A stretch of DNA of 20,009 bases from Chara braunii (lineage: Eukaryota > Streptophyta > Charophyceae > Charales > Characeae), in the NCBI GenBank assembly GCA_003427395.1, contig BFEA01000483.1, positions 1,102,931-1,122,939 of the forward strand, in the 5' to 3' direction. Numbering within the stretch: the stretch's first letter is position 1; every line of letters begins with the position of its first letter. The notes below the pieces were generated by a model. The model worked only from the letters and a program-made list of their open reading frames with translations, ran no database searches and was not told the DNA's origin. A program made the translations under genes and the position numbers. Positions 1 through 7,465 of this stretch are shown here, one piece after another.

Positions 1-76
<76 letters not shown>

Positions 77-142
77 TACACACACACACACACACGCACA
101 CACGGGCTTGCCCCGCACTCTCGCCGCCCGCCCACCTCCTCT

Positions 143-195
<53 letters not shown>

Positions 196-218
196 TCTGT
201 GTGTGTGTATGCGTGTGT
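1..218. repeat. Compound microsatellite (CT)n(CA)n ... (CT)n(GT)n
   Basis: A (CT)n run fills bases 1-55 and passes directly into a (CA)n run to about 103 with two single-base interruptions. After a GC-rich, C-rich spacer (104-140) a short CT tract leads into a (GT)n run at about 146-218 with one CTC interruption. The (CA)n and (GT)n blocks are reverse complements around a ~42-base spacer, so the single strand could fold back on itself. The long valine/cysteine reading frame across this block is a translation of the microsatellite, not a gene. Confidence 0.97.
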
Positions 219-1240
219 ATAAGGGAAGCTGCCACCTGACAGCGTTCGTCGCGATGTGTGGCTGTTGTCACGAAGTACTCACTGGTCGTCCAACTCGAAC
301 CATCCGCTCCTCCTTATTCCGTTTAGTACGCAATATGTAACGTATTCCGTTTACGCAAAATATGTAACGTAACGGTGGGGCCAGCGAAGGGCCGAAACTA
401 ATTATCCCTTTGTCTCCGTTTTCCTTCGTTCTCCTCCTTTGTTGCTGTTGCCCCAATTGCTGATCATCATTATCGTCATCTTCTTCCTCCTCCTCCTCCT
501 CCTCATCATCATCCACGTGCTAAGAATCATCCTATCCCATGATGTGGCTATGGCGATCCCGACGACTTCCACCTCGTTCGAAAGCTCTCCTCTTCATCTA
601 CCTCCATCGCCGGACCTCCATCGCTGGACTCACACCGAAGCTTTCTGAAAAGAGAGACGAAGTGGGTTGGACGATTTTTTGCGGCGCCTTTTCCTGTCCA
701 ACATTCGAGATGAGTTGGGACAGACAATAGTGTTTGTTTTCTTTCTTTTTTTTCTTTTTTTTCTTTTTTTGGGGGGGGAACAGACAGGAGTGCCTCGTTT
801 CATTACACCGTTTCACTACACCACGATGTAGATGTATCTGGGCCGGTACTCGGTTCGATACGTTCAAACTGTGCGGTAAGTCTACATGCATAGACTGTCT
901 GTCGAGATTCGTTCAGGATGCTCTGTAGTGGAGCGAGGCCCATTCTCTCGCTACAGTAGCACTTTTTTTGGACTCAGCTCTGGACGATATCTCGGTCGGA
1001 TACATCCATAAACGAATGTAATAAGGATCAGATTCATCCAGGCGAGTCCTACGCAGTTTGAGTATGGCTTCACCCTCTGCCATTTTCACGACTCAGAATC
1101 TGGTCTCCTTTGCAGTCTGGAAACGTTCGAAAACGTCCTTTGCGTGAGTATACACTTAGGCCACGGTCACATTTGTCCTGTTCTGAAAGAATCTCACCCG
1201 AAATGCGTTCCGGGAAATTCTATTGTGATAAGCAAAAGGA
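219..1240. other. No gene recognised; small tandem duplications and simple repeats
   Basis: No coding signal is visible. There is a two-copy tandem repeat at 316-343 and 344-370 (unit begins ATTCCGTTTA and ends TATGTAACGT). A CTC/ATC-rich triplet tract lies at about 465-513. A 14-bp tandem pair at 601-614 and 615-628 has the unit CCTCCATCGCYGGA. A T-rich run ends in eight Gs at about 739-778. At 921-943 the sequence GTAGTGGAGCGAGGCCC matches the right end of family A but lacks the rest of that element; CTCGCTACAG follows it, giving a local hairpin. Confidence 0.6.
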
Positions 1241-1248
1241 GGCATTTA

Positions 1249-1296
1249 AAATAAAATAAATAAATTAAATTAAATTAAAAAAAAAAAAAAAAAAAA
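1249..1296. repeat. (AAAT)n followed by poly(A)
   Basis: Irregular AAAT/TAAAT repeats run into an uninterrupted stretch of about 20 A. This could be the tail of an old retroposon, but no body can be recognised upstream. Confidence 0.85.
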
Positions 1297-1365
1297 CACT
1301 CTGATCCGGAGACACGTGCAAGGAGCAAGGTCCTCCGATACCGGTCGTCGTCGTGGTCAACATTC

Positions 1366-1415
1366 GGGAGTTCTTTTTCCTTTCTTTTTTTTTTTTTTTT
1401 TTTTTTTTGGGAGTT
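1366..1415. repeat. Poly(T) tract flanked by direct repeat GGGAGTT
   Basis: A T-rich stretch ending in about 24 consecutive T is bracketed by GGGAGTT at 1366-1372 and 1409-1415. The copies are 43 bp apart and each is followed by T-rich sequence. This is the layout expected if a poly(A) tail inserted with a target-site duplication, read here on the opposite strand. It could also arise by slippage. Confidence 0.55.
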
Positions 1416-1540
1416 TTTCTGTTTTTTGTTTTTGGGAAACAGATATATTTGTGTTTTGTCAAACGAAAAAGGACAAAAAAACATTCGGCACCTTCGTTGG
1501 AGCGATACATGGGCGCCGATGCCACCACATGCGGACATAC

Positions 1541-1662
1541 GGCCTCGCTCCACTACTCTCCAAATCTGCAAAATGAGGATGAATCTTCCGTTAGAACATG
1601 GAAAGATACACCGCCATCGTTTTTGTCTTTTGCGCATGCGGAGAGCAGTGCAGCGGCGCCCA
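1541..1662 (+). repeat. Family A near-palindromic element, copy A1
   Basis: The left arm starts GGCCTCGCTCCACTACTCTC and the right arm ends with the imperfect complement (GGAGAGCAGTGCAGCGGCGCC). Between them lies the family core: GATGAATCTTCCGTTAGAAC, then CATGGAAAGATACACCGCC, then TTTTGTCTTTTGCGCATGC. The core folds as well, since GAATCTTCC pairs with GGAAAGATAC imperfectly, so the whole ~120-bp unit is one long imperfect hairpin. It carries no coding capacity. It most resembles a MITE or foldback element. Confidence 0.75.
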
Positions 1663-1941
1663 TATGCAGTTCTCTGTCTTTCGGAAATTGAGACCGAATT
1701 TCGCCGCATCTCTGGGCCAAATACATCGATAGAAGTCCTTAGGAAGGAGGCGCGCGACTTCCCGCGGGTCAAATGCATCCATACCAGTACGTGCCGAAAA
1801 TTATTAAAAGAATAAATAATAATAATAATAATGATAATGGTAATAATAAAAAACAGAGCCACCCACCCTCCATGTGGCTGAATCGTACACAGATGACTAG
1901 TTGGCAGACAGGTCATGCGTTCGAATTCCGCACCCGAATCA
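1663..1941. other. Spacer with (AAT)n microsatellite
   Basis: This lies between two family A copies. It contains an (AAT)n-type tract at about 1803-1850 with G interruptions. No gene or RNA signature is seen. Confidence 0.6.
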
Positions 1942-2055
1942 CTCGCTGCACTACGTTCGAAATGTGCAAAACGAGAGTGAATCTTCCGCTAGATTATGGA
2001 AAGATACACCCCCATGACTTTTGTCTTTTGTGCATGTCGAGCGTAGTGCAGCGAG
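1942..2055 (+). repeat. Family A near-palindromic element, copy A2 (best preserved)
   Basis: The termini are a perfect 14-bp inverted repeat: CTCGCTGCACTACG at 1942-1955 and CGTAGTGCAGCGAG at 2042-2055. Pairing continues inward with few mismatches (TTCGAAATGTGCAAAA against TTTTGTGCATGTCGAG). The core GTGAATCTTCCGCTAGATTA then ATGGAAAGATACAC is shared with the other copies. The unit is 114 bp and non-coding. GGCCCATA immediately follows the right arm and recurs next to several other copies, so the true end may lie a few bases further out. Confidence 0.85.
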
Positions 2056-2065
2056 GCCCATAGGA

Positions 2066-2113
2066 GCTACCCACTTCTTTTTTTTTTTTTTTTTTTATCG
2101 GGCAACCCACTTC
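2066..2113. repeat. Poly(T) tract flanked by 12-bp direct repeat
   Basis: GCTACCCACTTC (2066-2077) runs into about 19 T, then ATCGG, then GCAACCCACTTC (2102-2113). The direct repeats match at 11 of 12 positions. The T run sits directly after the first repeat, as for a poly(A) insert on the minus strand. Confidence 0.6.
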
Positions 2114-2221
2114 CAAAAAACGCAAAAAACAAAGTTCAAAAGCGGCTACAGCGTGTCGATGTCCAAGTCCATATGTCATGCACGCTCGTTCGTTTCCTGT
2201 TTGTTTGGTTTTTTTTTGTAA

Positions 2222-2862
2222 CTAAGGCAAGGACCCCACAGGACCGCGGAAAGGAAAGACTTTGCCGCTAAGGCTTGGACCCCACAGGTTTGCGGATGGA
2301 AAAGTGGGTTTCCCATGGAAAACGGCCGAACGATTTGGAAGGCTTGGAAAGGCTTTTTCCGGGATCCCACAGCGGTGTTCATTTGGCGGCGAAGTGAACG
2401 CAAAATTTTCCTTTACAGAAAAGGCTGCGTGCTGTCGACCCGAAAAGGAAAGTCGGGCAGTGTCCGTGTGGTAGTCGAAAGACCGGAACAACGTCCGTGG
2501 CGACGTGGTGAGTGGCATTGAGCGACGCGGACCTCGCGATAACGGCACACGGACACAGGGAGGTCCACACTTCGTCCCCGATCTTGGAAAGGTTGAAGGC
2601 AACCCACCCCGTTGCCCTCCGTACCCTGCACAAAAATGCGGCGACTTTTCCTCCCGCGGTGGTTTTCCACGACGGAAACCATGTGAAAACACGAAACCCA
2701 GTTTTTCCATGCATCGTTTCCAGGTGTGTGGGGTTCCAAAATTGCTCTCTTGGAAAAGGAAAACGGCCTTCCAAGGACTTTGCAGAAGATTGTGGCGTCC
2801 CAGTTAAGTTTCCGCGGCAAAGTTTTTCCAGTCCGCAAAGCTGTGGGGTCCAAGCCTAACTC
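2222..2862. repeat. Family B inverted-repeat region, part 1
   Basis: Two tandem ~46-bp units start at about 2223 and 2269 (AAGGCAAGGACCCCACAGG, then AAGGCTTGGACCCCACAGG) and continue GCGG...GGAAA. An inverted copy ends the block at about 2809-2860 (GTCCGCAAAGCTGTGGGGTC then CAAGCCTAAC). The complement of the inverted copy matches the second direct unit over about 35 bp, including TTTGCGGA and TGGAAAA. The block therefore behaves like a ~640-bp element with inverted ends. Overlapping reading frames on both strands run through it, but none contains a recognisable domain. Confidence 0.6.
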
Positions 2863-3500
2863 TTTCCAGGAGCCCACAGCCTGCCGCAAATGTCCTGGAA
2901 AAGGTGAAATTTCTTCCGCAAACCCTTTTCCAGGACCCCACAGACCGAAGATTGCGGCTTGGAAAAACATCGTTTTGTGTTTTCACATAGGCTTGGATCC
3001 CACAGTCTGTAGTGAGGGGTTTCAAGGTCCGAAAACCCGATCCCACAATGCATGCGTCATACAAACCGGCTGTTTCTAATGTCAATGTGGGACGTGTCGT
3101 GCAGGCCGACACCCGAGCCGTGAAGCCGTGGGGACTTTCCCAGAAGTGGGCAGCCCCATCCTGCCCCCAGAAAGTCGGCAGGGCGGTAGGATGTTTTATG
3201 TCTCTCTTTTTTTCCAATACGGACCAACCAAAATTTAGAGGTCCCTCGCATGGCCACCGCTTTTCGCCCCCCGCGCCGTAACAGCCCACGAACGTCGGCC
3301 GTGTGGGACTCGAAAAAGCTTATACGGTCCGAAAGGCCAGGTGCCTGCTTTTGAGGAACTTTTTCGACTTTTTGGTAAAAATGCGTAGTCGGAAAGTCCG
3401 CGGCCTGGAAAAGTCTCACGGGAGGATTCCTCGCCGCAATTTTGTGCAGACTGTAGGGGGAGGGCATGTCGTTCCTGGAAAAGTCTCCGAAAAGGCAGCA
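2863..3500. repeat. Family B motif cluster, part 2
   Basis: Further copies of the B motif occur: GGAGCCCACAGCC (about 2869), CAGGACCCCACAGACC (about 2931), CTTGGATCCCACAGTC (about 2992) and CGATCCCACAATGC (about 3040). They are interspersed with GGAAAAG/CTTTTCC words. The segment 2957-2992 (TGTGTTTTCACATAGGC at its right) is the imperfect reverse complement of 2678-2713 (ATGTGAAAACACGAAACCCA), so the two B sub-blocks share longer inverted homology. After about 3100 the similarity fades. Confidence 0.5.
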
Positions 3501-3521
3501 GCCAATAGAGATGAACAGTGC

Positions 3522-3562
3522 CACAAAAAAAAAATAAAAAAAAAATGGAAAAAAGAACAAAA
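3522..3562. repeat. A-rich tract
   Basis: Runs of A are interrupted by T and GG. The tract is low complexity with no other feature. Confidence 0.85.
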
Positions 3563-3613
3563 TAAACGAGTGCCAACGGAAACGGGCTGCGATTGGCTCA
3601 ATTGAAGGTATAT

Positions 3614-3678
3614 GGCCCGCGCTCCGCTACTCTCGACATGTGTGTTCACAAAAGACAGAAACTGTGGCGGTGTTCGCA
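3614..3678 (-). repeat. Family A half-element, copy A3
   Basis: The plus strand reads GGCCCGCGCTCCGCTACTCT then CGACATGTG...CACAAAAGACA. This matches the reverse complement of the right arm of A2. The match ends at about 3678, near the hairpin loop, so one half of the palindrome is missing. Confidence 0.55.
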
Positions 3679-3790
3679 GCCAGGATGGCTGCGTTTTCCA
3701 GAGCAACGAGGCAGATGCGTTTTCCAGCTGCATTCACAATGTTGACGAATGGCGAGTCGTGCAGAGTCATGCAACTATGCCTAAAAAATA

Positions 3791-3832
3791 GGTGTAAGCG
3801 GGTATAAGCGGGTATAGGGCGGGTATAGGGCG
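3791..3832 (+). repeat. 10-11 bp minisatellite, four units
   Basis: The successive units are GGTGTAAGCG, GGTATAAGCG, GGTATAGGGCG and GGTATAGGGCG. It is a clean tandem array with a mid-array change of unit length from 10 to 11 bp. Confidence 0.85.
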
Positions 3833-4631
3833 TCGCGGTCGCTAACACGACACCGACCGGTCGTTCCGTGAGCCAACGTGGTGGCGGTCGCGGGGACGGT
3901 GGTGCGGTCCTTGGACGAATTGTGGGCTGCGCCCGGTTTCCAGTTCGGGAAGTTAGGAACCGGTTATCCAACCGTTCTTTACATTGGGAGACATTGGGGG
4001 ATCGACGGAGGTGGTGCTACTCTCCGACTATGGAAAATTTCTTCAGAAAAAAAAAACACAAGGAGAGAGTCGGTCAGTTTTTTTTTTTACTGCCCACCGG
4101 AACCTCCCTCGGTGAACCGAGGTCCAATTGCGAAAATTGTGAGCGCATCTACGCACGTTCTTGCACATAATACACCCATCATTTTCCACATTTGACGAGT
4201 GGTGGGACGATGGGTAGAGCCCCTCCGTGATCCACCAAGCGCCAAACGCAGAAGTTGCCCGCCTATCGTCCTTGCGCAGGGGCTATGCTATGCTAATCTT
4301 CTCTGTATTTGTTTCTTCAAAAAAAAAAAAAACACAAGGCAAGAGTTGGATGCACCTGGCTGCCATTCTGTGTCTTTCTGCGGGCAGATTTGGCTGCATG
4401 CTTCGGCTTCGGACGCACGCCCGGCTGGGTATGTGCACGCCGGGTCGTGAGAGGGAGGGTCTTTGGAAAGTGGAGAGCGAGAGTGTCCAGGGAGAGTGTG
4501 CAGGGAGAGTGTGCGGGGACGGGTGGCACATAACTGTCTCCATGCTGTAGCATCCTGTATCCACCCTCAATCATAGCATAAGCGAGCTTTTTTTTCTTTT
4601 TTTCTTTTTTTCCCCGTGTGATTGTCCCCGT
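3833..4631. other. No gene recognised; repeated A-run boundary and short GAGAGTGTG repeats
   Basis: A similar junction occurs twice. At about 4040-4072 it is TTTCTTCAG, an A-run, then ACACAAGGAGAGAGTCGG. At about 4311-4351 it is TTTCTTC, an A-run, then ACACAAGGCAAGAGTTGG. The copies are about 270 bp apart. A short tandem of GGGAGAGTGTGC-like units lies at about 4470-4518, and a T-rich tract at 4588-4611. No conserved protein is recognisable. Confidence 0.5.
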
Positions 4632-4677
4632 CACGCCCTCACTGAGGGCACAGTCACACTAGCACCTCATTGAATGT
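4632..4677 (+). repeat. Family D repeat, copy 1 (palindromic core)
   Basis: It contains GCCCTCACTGAGGGC, a perfect odd palindrome at 4635-4649, followed by ACAGTCACACTAGCACC. The same core and similar flank recur at 18,600-18,647. CACACTAGCA resembles the family C terminus (CCCACTAGCA), so D may be a diverged C-type end. Confidence 0.65.
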
Positions 4678-4785
4678 ACCTGGCAGTTATCGTAGCGTTT
4701 GGGATGTTTGCTTTTCACAGGTCGATAACAAAAGTGCGGCGGTCCGCCACCGTCCTGGCTGCGCCCCCACGCCCGAGCGTGGTAT

Positions 4786-4857
4786 CAGTATCTTTCCATG
4801 TTCTCGCCAAAGATTCACTCTCCTTTTGCACAATTCGAGAGTCGTGGAGCAAGGCCC
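4786..4857 (-). repeat. Family A element, copy A4 (truncated)
   Basis: The plus strand reads AGTATCTTTCCATGTTCTCG, then GATTCACTCTCCTTTTGCAC, then GAGAGTCGTGGAGCAAGGCC. This is the reverse complement of the family A core and left arm. The opposite arm is missing before 4786. Confidence 0.65.
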
Positions 4858-4930
4858 TATGCCTCTCTCAATTTCACCTTTCACTCCGTGCGTACCTACC
4901 ACTACCCACCGGGGCCATGTCCCACTACCG

Positions 4931-5094
4931 GGGGCGAGGTCCCACTAGCACAGAGGAGATCTAACGCCCGAATCTAGACTCCTTTGAGGACAGATACAGA
5001 AAACCGTGATTGATCAGCTATTTTGCATCTCCGCCAAGAACCTATCCAGATTCGGGTTCGGAGTTCGATCCACGTTGCTGGTGGGACCCAGCCC
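4931..5094. mobile_element. Family C inverted-repeat element C1 (MITE-like)
   Basis: The termini are GAGGTCCCACTAGCA at the left (to 4950) and TGCTGGTGGGACCCAGCCC at the right (5077-5095). Inner arms also pair (ACGCCCGAATCTAGACTCC against CCAGATTCGGGTTCGGAG), so most of the ~165 bp is palindromic. A partial extra terminus, GGGGCCATGTCCCACTA, precedes it at 4911-4927, 20 bp away. It has no coding capacity. Confidence 0.75.
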
Positions 5095-5271
5095 GGGCTG
5101 GGTCCCAGGTCCCACTAGCAGTGTTGAGTTTCCACAACGCCTGAATCTGGACGCGTTCGTGGAGATGTGCGGTTGAGAAAACTCAACACCATTTCTGGAC
5201 ATCTCCGCAAAAAACGTCCACATTCAGGCGTTGAGGTAGCTCAACGCTGCTAGTGGGACTTGGCCCCCGGG
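5095..5271. mobile_element. Family C inverted-repeat element C2 (MITE-like, best preserved)
   Basis: The left arm GTCCCACTAGCAGTGTTGAG (5109-5128) matches the complement of 5240-5259 at 19 of 20 positions. The inner arm CAACGCCTGAATCTGGACG (5135-5153) matches the complement of 5215-5233 at 18 of 19. A small internal hairpin GTTGAGAAAACTCAAC lies near the centre. The ends extend outward as GGG-rich sequence. C2 abuts C1: the junction 5082-5107 is a perfect 26-bp palindrome with half TGGGACCCAGCCC. Confidence 0.85.
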
Positions 5272-5578
5272 GGGTCAGTTTATGTTTCGTGTATTTTTCA
5301 ACGTGGTCACATCGTGGCCATGGAATGAATTTGCAGATCGGATGGCAGGGAGCCATGCATACTCGAAACCAGAACTAAACCTCCACAAATAGGGCATGGC
5401 CCCCTAAAGCCTATAAGGGGACCCCTGCAAGCATAGCTAAGTCTCACAATCAACCAGATGCATATTGCACCCCGCACTAATGGGGGGTCGCAAGGGAGTA
5501 AGGGGCCAGGGAGCTCATGCAAAGAGCAAAGTTTTTTTTTTCTTTTTTTTTTTTTAATAAAAAAAATCCAAGTCCACT
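5272..5578. other. Spacer between C elements; no gene recognised
   Basis: Mixed-composition sequence carrying GGCCCCCT...AGGGGACCCC type local self-complementarity at about 5398-5428, and a T-rich/A-rich tract at about 5531-5567. No reading frame has recognisable homology. Confidence 0.5.
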
Positions 5579-5580
5579 AT

Positions 5581-5753
5581 CCTGGGGCGTGGTCCCACTA
5601 GCAAAGAGGATCGGATAGAAATCCTGAATCTGGCCATGTTGTATGCAGAGGCAGAAAAGCAGTTCTATCTCGATTTCGTGCTCCTGTCCTCGAACACGTC
5701 CAAATTCAGGCATTCAATCCGATGCTCTCTTGCTAATGGGACCACGGCCCTGG
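5581..5753. mobile_element. Family C inverted-repeat element C3
   Basis: The left terminus is CCTGGGGCGTGGTCCCACTA then GCAAAGAGGATCGGAT. The right terminus is ATCCGATGCTCTCTTGCTAA then TGGGACCACGGCCCTGG. The arms match over more than 35 bp with a few substitutions. The inner arms (ATCCTGAATCTGG against CCAAATTCAGGCATT) are the same internal sequence as in C1 and C2. Length is 173 bp. Confidence 0.8.
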
Positions 5754-6400
5754 AGCAGGGTTCCACTAGCAAAGGAGTAAGGTAAACTGTGTTCCACAAA
5801 CACCTGTGGGACATCTGCGGGACATGGTCCGACCACTGATGCAAGAGAATCCGATGGCAGAGAAATTGGGATGGATTTATATTTTGAATTGGTGTTTTTT
5901 TTTTTTTTTTTGTGCTTTTTCTTTTCAGTTCTCCCAAGAATGGGAGGCAGGAAATGAAAATAGAAAGACTAATTTTGATTGGCAACTCTTCAAAAAATCG
6001 AGTACTCGAAGGGCATGGTTTTGACCCCCTTCTCTTTCCCAGTCAATTGTAATCCCATCCAGTACTTGACTTTTCTCTCAAAATATATGAACTGCACCCT
6101 TCAGCATGCCAACCGTCAGAGAAGGGAGTCCCATCAGGCACACGAAGGGACTCCCTCGCGGTGGTACGCGAGACTGCAACAGTCATGTACCACTCTGTCC
6201 TGATAAGGCATTGGCTGGGTGGGAATCAGGGGGAAGAGACGGGAGGGTTGGTGGGACGGCAGCACTTTCAAAAGTCGGCCTCCTTCCCATCTTGGGAAAT
6301 GTGACGTTGCCATTTATTTTTTTCTAAGTCTTAAAAATTACTTTTCTTCCTTTTCTTACAGTGCCGCACAGGTCCTGTGCTAGTGGAACCGTGCCCCTGG
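5749..6400. mobile_element. Family C element C4, long form (~650 bp)
   Basis: The left end (5749-5771) contains GGGTTCCACTAGCA and the right end (6378-6400) contains TGCTAGTGGAACC. They match as inverted repeats at 20 of 23 positions, with CCTGG at both extremities. Its left end overlaps the right end of C3. The interior holds a poly(T) run (about 5894-5911) and no recognisable transposase. Whether the ~600-bp interior belongs to one element or is a later insertion cannot be told from one copy. Confidence 0.6.
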
Positions 6401-6437
6401 TGGTGGTAAGAGAACGGCCCAGATGGGCTTGTTGCTT

Positions 6438-6458
6438 GTTAAACCATCAGTACTTGGC
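6438..6458 (+). repeat. Isolated family E terminus
   Basis: TTAAACCATCAGTACTTGGC matches the E terminus at 7276-7295 (CTAAAACCACTAGTACTTGG). It lies a few bases before the long hairpin at 6475-6520. Confidence 0.45.
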
Positions 6459-6474
6459 CAAGCTATCAACCGCA

Positions 6475-6520
6475 GGCCTTCCCCGTGCCGACACCTTTGG
6501 GTGTCGGCCAAGGGAAGGCC
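6475..6520. repeat. 46-nt two-stage hairpin
   Basis: The outer stem GGCCTTCCC (6475-6483) pairs with GGGAAGGCC (6512-6520). After a 3-by-3 internal loop the inner stem GCCGACACC (6487-6495) pairs with GGTGTCGGC (6500-6508) around a TTTG loop. All 18 base pairs are Watson-Crick. Confidence 0.85.
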
Positions 6521-6623
6521 CGGTCCGATTCACTCGGCACGGCACCATAGAATGAAAGAACAAAGAAAGAAAGAGAAAGATTCAAATACACAAAAATTAA
6601 AAAAGTTAAAAAACAAAATCACG

Positions 6624-6624
<1 letters not shown>

Positions 6625-6662
<38 letters not shown>

Positions 6663-6691
6663 CAAAAGAGAGAGAGAGAGAGAGGGTCGGC

Positions 6692-6751
<60 letters not shown>

Positions 6752-6763
6752 TCTCTCTCTCTC
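6625..6763. repeat. Inverted microsatellite (GA)n-core-(CT)n
   Basis: (GA)n occupies 6625-6685 with one GGCAAAA interruption and (CT)n occupies 6697-6763 with one CA interruption. They meet at the core GGGTCGGCCGCCCC. The arms are reverse complements, giving a potential hairpin of about 60 bp per arm. The CT arm merges into family A copy A5. Confidence 0.9.
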
Positions 6764-6862
6764 GTTTCGGAAAACGGAAAGGAGAGTGAATCATTCGCTG
6801 GAACATGCAAAGATACACCGCCTTGAGTATTGTCTTTTGTGCATGTCGAGGAGGTAGTAGGC
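6764..6862 (+). repeat. Family A element, copy A5
   Basis: It carries the core GGAGAGTGAATCATTCGCTG then GAACATGCAAAGATACACCG, then TTGTCTTTTGTGCATGTCGA. The left arm begins inside the preceding CT microsatellite and the right arm is shortened (GAGGAGGTAGTAGGC). A poly(T) run follows directly at about 6864-6880. Confidence 0.7.
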
Positions 6863-6970
6863 ATTTTTTTTTTTTTTTTCCATGTTTTTTATAAATCCCA
6901 TTTTTCTGTCGTTGCTTTTTGCATTTTGTGTTTTTTCTTTTTTTGTTCTTTATTCCGCGTTCTTCTGCGC

Positions 6971-7194
6971 CCGGTAGTTCGAGCCTCGACAAGACTCGGC
7001 ATACTAGTCGGCTGAGGCTCGGACTTGATAGTTGAGCCAAGTACTTGGCCCATACATCGGCCGCGGCGCCCTCCGCGCGACTCTCGAAGGCCAAAGCCGC
7101 ACTCTAGGTCATTGATGCGATTTATCATCGGCCCAGAGGCCGCAAAATTTGTGGGGCGTTGACGACAACGCCCCGCGGCGGATGTATGGGCCAC
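6971..7194. repeat. Family E tandem unit 1
   Basis: It begins CCGGTAGTTCGAGCCTCG and contains a near-palindromic block at 7041-7193. That block starts GTACTTGGCCCATACATCGG and ends with the complement, CGGCGGATGTATGGGCCAC. Near the right end GGGGCGTTG (7153-7161) pairs with CAACGCCCC (7166-7174) around an ACGA loop. Non-coding. Confidence 0.8.
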
Positions 7195-7465
7195 CCGGTA
7201 GTTCAAGCCTCCCAAGGCTCGGCATACCGGTCGATCAAGGCTCAGACATGATAGCTGGGTCAAATATTGGCGGTCTAAAACCACTAGTACTTGGCCCATA
7301 CATCGGTCGCGTGGCCCTCCCCGCGACTCTGGTTGTCTGGCGGCACACTCTGGGTTGTTGATGCAATTTATCATCGGACCAGAGGCTGCAAAAGTTGCGG
7401 GGCGTTGACGACAACGCCCCGCGGCGGACGTGTGGGTCAAGTATTGGTGGTTTAAACCACCAGTA
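7195..7465. repeat. Family E tandem unit 2
   Basis: It restarts CCGGTAGTTCAAGCCTCC and repeats unit 1 throughout, including the identical GGGGCGTTG/ACGA/CAACGCCCC hairpin at 7399-7420, 246 bp after the first. It carries an extra ~22 bp, so its inverted ends reach further: GGCGGTCTAAAACCACTAGT at 7270-7289, and the complement-like TTGGTGGTTTAAACCACCAG at 7444-7463. The last stretch contains the palindrome GGTGGTTTAAACCACC. Confidence 0.8.

Noticed and set aside
149-340. Open frame rich in alternating Cys/Val
   Set aside because: It is a translation of the (GT)n microsatellite.
1908-1935. GCGTTCGAATTCC, B-box-like
   Set aside because: One extra base in the loop, no A box upstream, no stems.
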